34,442 bases of DNA, taken from positions 1-34,442 of the forward strand of contig CAMDDP010000031.1 in the NCBI GenBank assembly GCA_945892775.1. The letters are read 5' to 3'. Below are positions 33,503 through 34,442 of this stretch, in pieces (the stretch's first letter is position 1; every line of letters starts with the position of its first letter). This stretch comes from Chitinophaga pinensis. Lineage in GTDB: Bacteria; Bacteroidota; Bacteroidia; Chitinophagales; UBA10324. A program made the translations under genes and the position numbers. Below the pieces are notes generated by a model that was not told the DNA's origin, did not search any database, and saw only the letters and a list, made by a program, of their open reading frames with translations.

Positions 33503-34424
33503 GCGAAGAAAGTTTTTGCAACAATTGGGTGCAGGAGCATTATTGCTTGGGACAAATTCTTTTCCTCTCGAAGCATTTGCAGGTGAAGACACACAAAAGC
33601 TCACCATACTTCACACCAACGATTGGCATTCGCGCATTGACCCGTTCCCAATGGATGGAGGAAAATTTCAGGGTTTGGGTGGTGCAGCAGCTAGAGCATC
33701 GTTAATTCAAAAATTGCGCAATGCAGCCGACCATGTTTTATTATTAGATGCAGGAGATATTTTTCAGGGCACACCTTACTTCAATTATTTTCATGGTGAA
33801 CTGGAAATGAAGTTGATGAGCCAGATGCAATACGATGCAAGTGCAATTGGTAATCACGATTTTGATAATGGAGTGGAAGGTCTCGCGAGTCAATTACCTA
33901 ATGCAACTTTCCCATTAATAGTTGCGAATTATGATTTTGCTAATACAGCGATGCAAGGGAAAACAATTCCATATAAAATTTTTAAAAGAGGGAAATTAAA
34001 AATTGGTGTTTTCGGAATAGGTATTGAGTTGAATGGATTAGTACCAAGAAATTTATATGGGGAAACAAAATATATTGAACCAATTTCTATTGCAAATAAT
34101 ATTGCTGCACGATTAAAAAATGACTACCATTGTAACATGGTTATTTGTCTATCACATTTAGGTGCGAAGTATGAAAATAAAAAAATCAGTGATGAAATTT
34201 TTGCGCAGAGTACAACCAATATTGATTTAATTATAGGAGGTCATACACATACATTTTTTGATTCGCCTATAAGTTATAAAAATGCTGATAGCAAACAAGT
34301 GTTGGTTAACCAGGTTGGGTGGGCAGGATTGGTTTTAGGAAAAATAGATTTCTATTTTAAAAGAAATAACATTGATAAACAAGGAATTTCCGAACAAGTA
34401 ATAATTTCCAATTATGCAAGTTGA
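33495..34424 (+). CDS. 5'-nucleotidase N-terminal metallophosphatase with a Tat-like signal
   Basis: The 309-residue protein carries the metallophosphatase half of a 5'-nucleotidase. The metal-binding motifs are HTNDWHS (Asp43, His45), LLDAGDIFQG (Asp85/Asp88), IGNHDFDNG (Asn120, His121), LSHLG and GGHTHTFFD. The start MNKRRKFLQQLGAGALLLG has twin arginines ahead of a hydrophobic stretch, so Tat export is plausible. In classic enzymes this domain precedes the C-domain in one chain; here the C-domain is a separate gene upstream. The frame overlaps that gene by 8 bp, so the two are likely co-translated. Substrates may be nucleotides or other phosphomonoesters. The stop is complete, 18 bp before the window end. 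Confidence 0.88.
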   Translation: MNKRRKFLQQLGAGALLLGTNSFPLEAFAGEDTQKLTILHTNDWHSRIDPFPMDGGKFQGLGGAAARASLIQKLRNAADHVLLLDAGDIFQGTPYFNYFHGELEMKLMSQMQYDASAIGNHDFDNGVEGLASQLPNATFPLIVANYDFANTAMQGKTIPYKIFKRGKLKIGVFGIGIELNGLVPRNLYGETKYIEPISIANNIAARLKNDYHCNMVICLSHLGAKYENKKISDEIFAQSTTNIDLIIGGHTHTFFDSPISYKNADSKQVLVNQVGWAGLVLGKIDFYFKRNNIDKQGISEQVIISNYAS

Positions 34425-34442
34425 AAATAAAATAAAATAAAA

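Noticed and set aside
1-34442. CRISPR array, tRNA, rRNA or insertion sequence
   Set aside because: No regularly spaced direct repeats, cloverleaf-like sequence, rRNA-like stretch or transposase frame was seen on either strand.

Overview
The window comes from a chromosome of a low-GC member of the Bacteroidota. The evidence is three type IX secretion markers (a PorP/SprF-family protein and two proteins with C-terminal 'FPNP/YPNP' sorting domains), a Bacteroidota-type LptD/OstA/MlaD/amidase group, few purine-rich ribosome binding sites, and promoter-like boxes close to TAnnTTTG. I see no rRNA, tRNA, CRISPR array, insertion sequence or prophage. Most of the window is conserved housekeeping and envelope-biogenesis DNA; no large stretch is unexplained.

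Layout. 1-383 (-) is the N-terminal part of an outer-membrane porin cut by the window edge. 608-1871 (+) is a decayed gene for a type IX-secreted protein, with two nonsense codons and one frameshift. An EamA/DMT transporter (2002-2877, +) converges on a RidA-family deaminase (2881-3261, -). 3413-6969 (+) is a tight four-gene run: a degenerate 3-hydroxyacyl-CoA dehydrogenase relative, a polysaccharide-deacetylase-like protein, a FemAB/GNAT-like acyltransferase and upp. Next come PorP/SprF (7058, +), a short RsmI paralogue (8161, +), acylphosphatase (-) and a stand-alone LytTR regulator (+) ending at a clear terminator.

Envelope block. rbfA and a LolC/E-like FtsX permease (- strand) diverge from an MsbA-like ABC exporter (+) across a 49-bp gap that holds a perfect 10+10 bp inverted repeat. 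The - strand run amidase > MlaD > OstA-like (17080 to 13301) diverges from lptD (17110-19713, +). All four of these genes appear to begin at GTG or TTG. A + strand run follows: rfbA/rmlA, an SDR sugar epimerase/dehydratase, galE, recJ, lptB and a bacterial GH3-family enzyme (19822-26741). It ends at a 14-bp-stem bidirectional terminator shared with the convergent neighbour. LptB, LptD and OstA suggest LPS transport; RfbA, the SDR and GalE supply nucleotide sugars; MsbA-like and FtsX-type proteins suggest lipid and lipoprotein export.

Right end. A - strand pair encodes a small type IX-sorted protein and a 1001-residue repetitive surface protein ending in an S74 (endosialidase-chaperone) domain. 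A + strand run follows: a small membrane-anchored protein of unknown function, a methylmalonyl-CoA mutase catalytic chain without its cobalamin domain, and a 5'-nucleotidase split into two overlapping genes in reversed domain order (C-domain lipoprotein first, metallophosphatase second).

I did not find a clearly new multi-gene system. The points most worth checking are the decayed type IX gene, the symmetric divergent promoter region at 11398-11427, the non-ATG starts in the lptD cluster, the B12-domain-less mutase, the split nucleotidase and the degenerate dehydrogenase.
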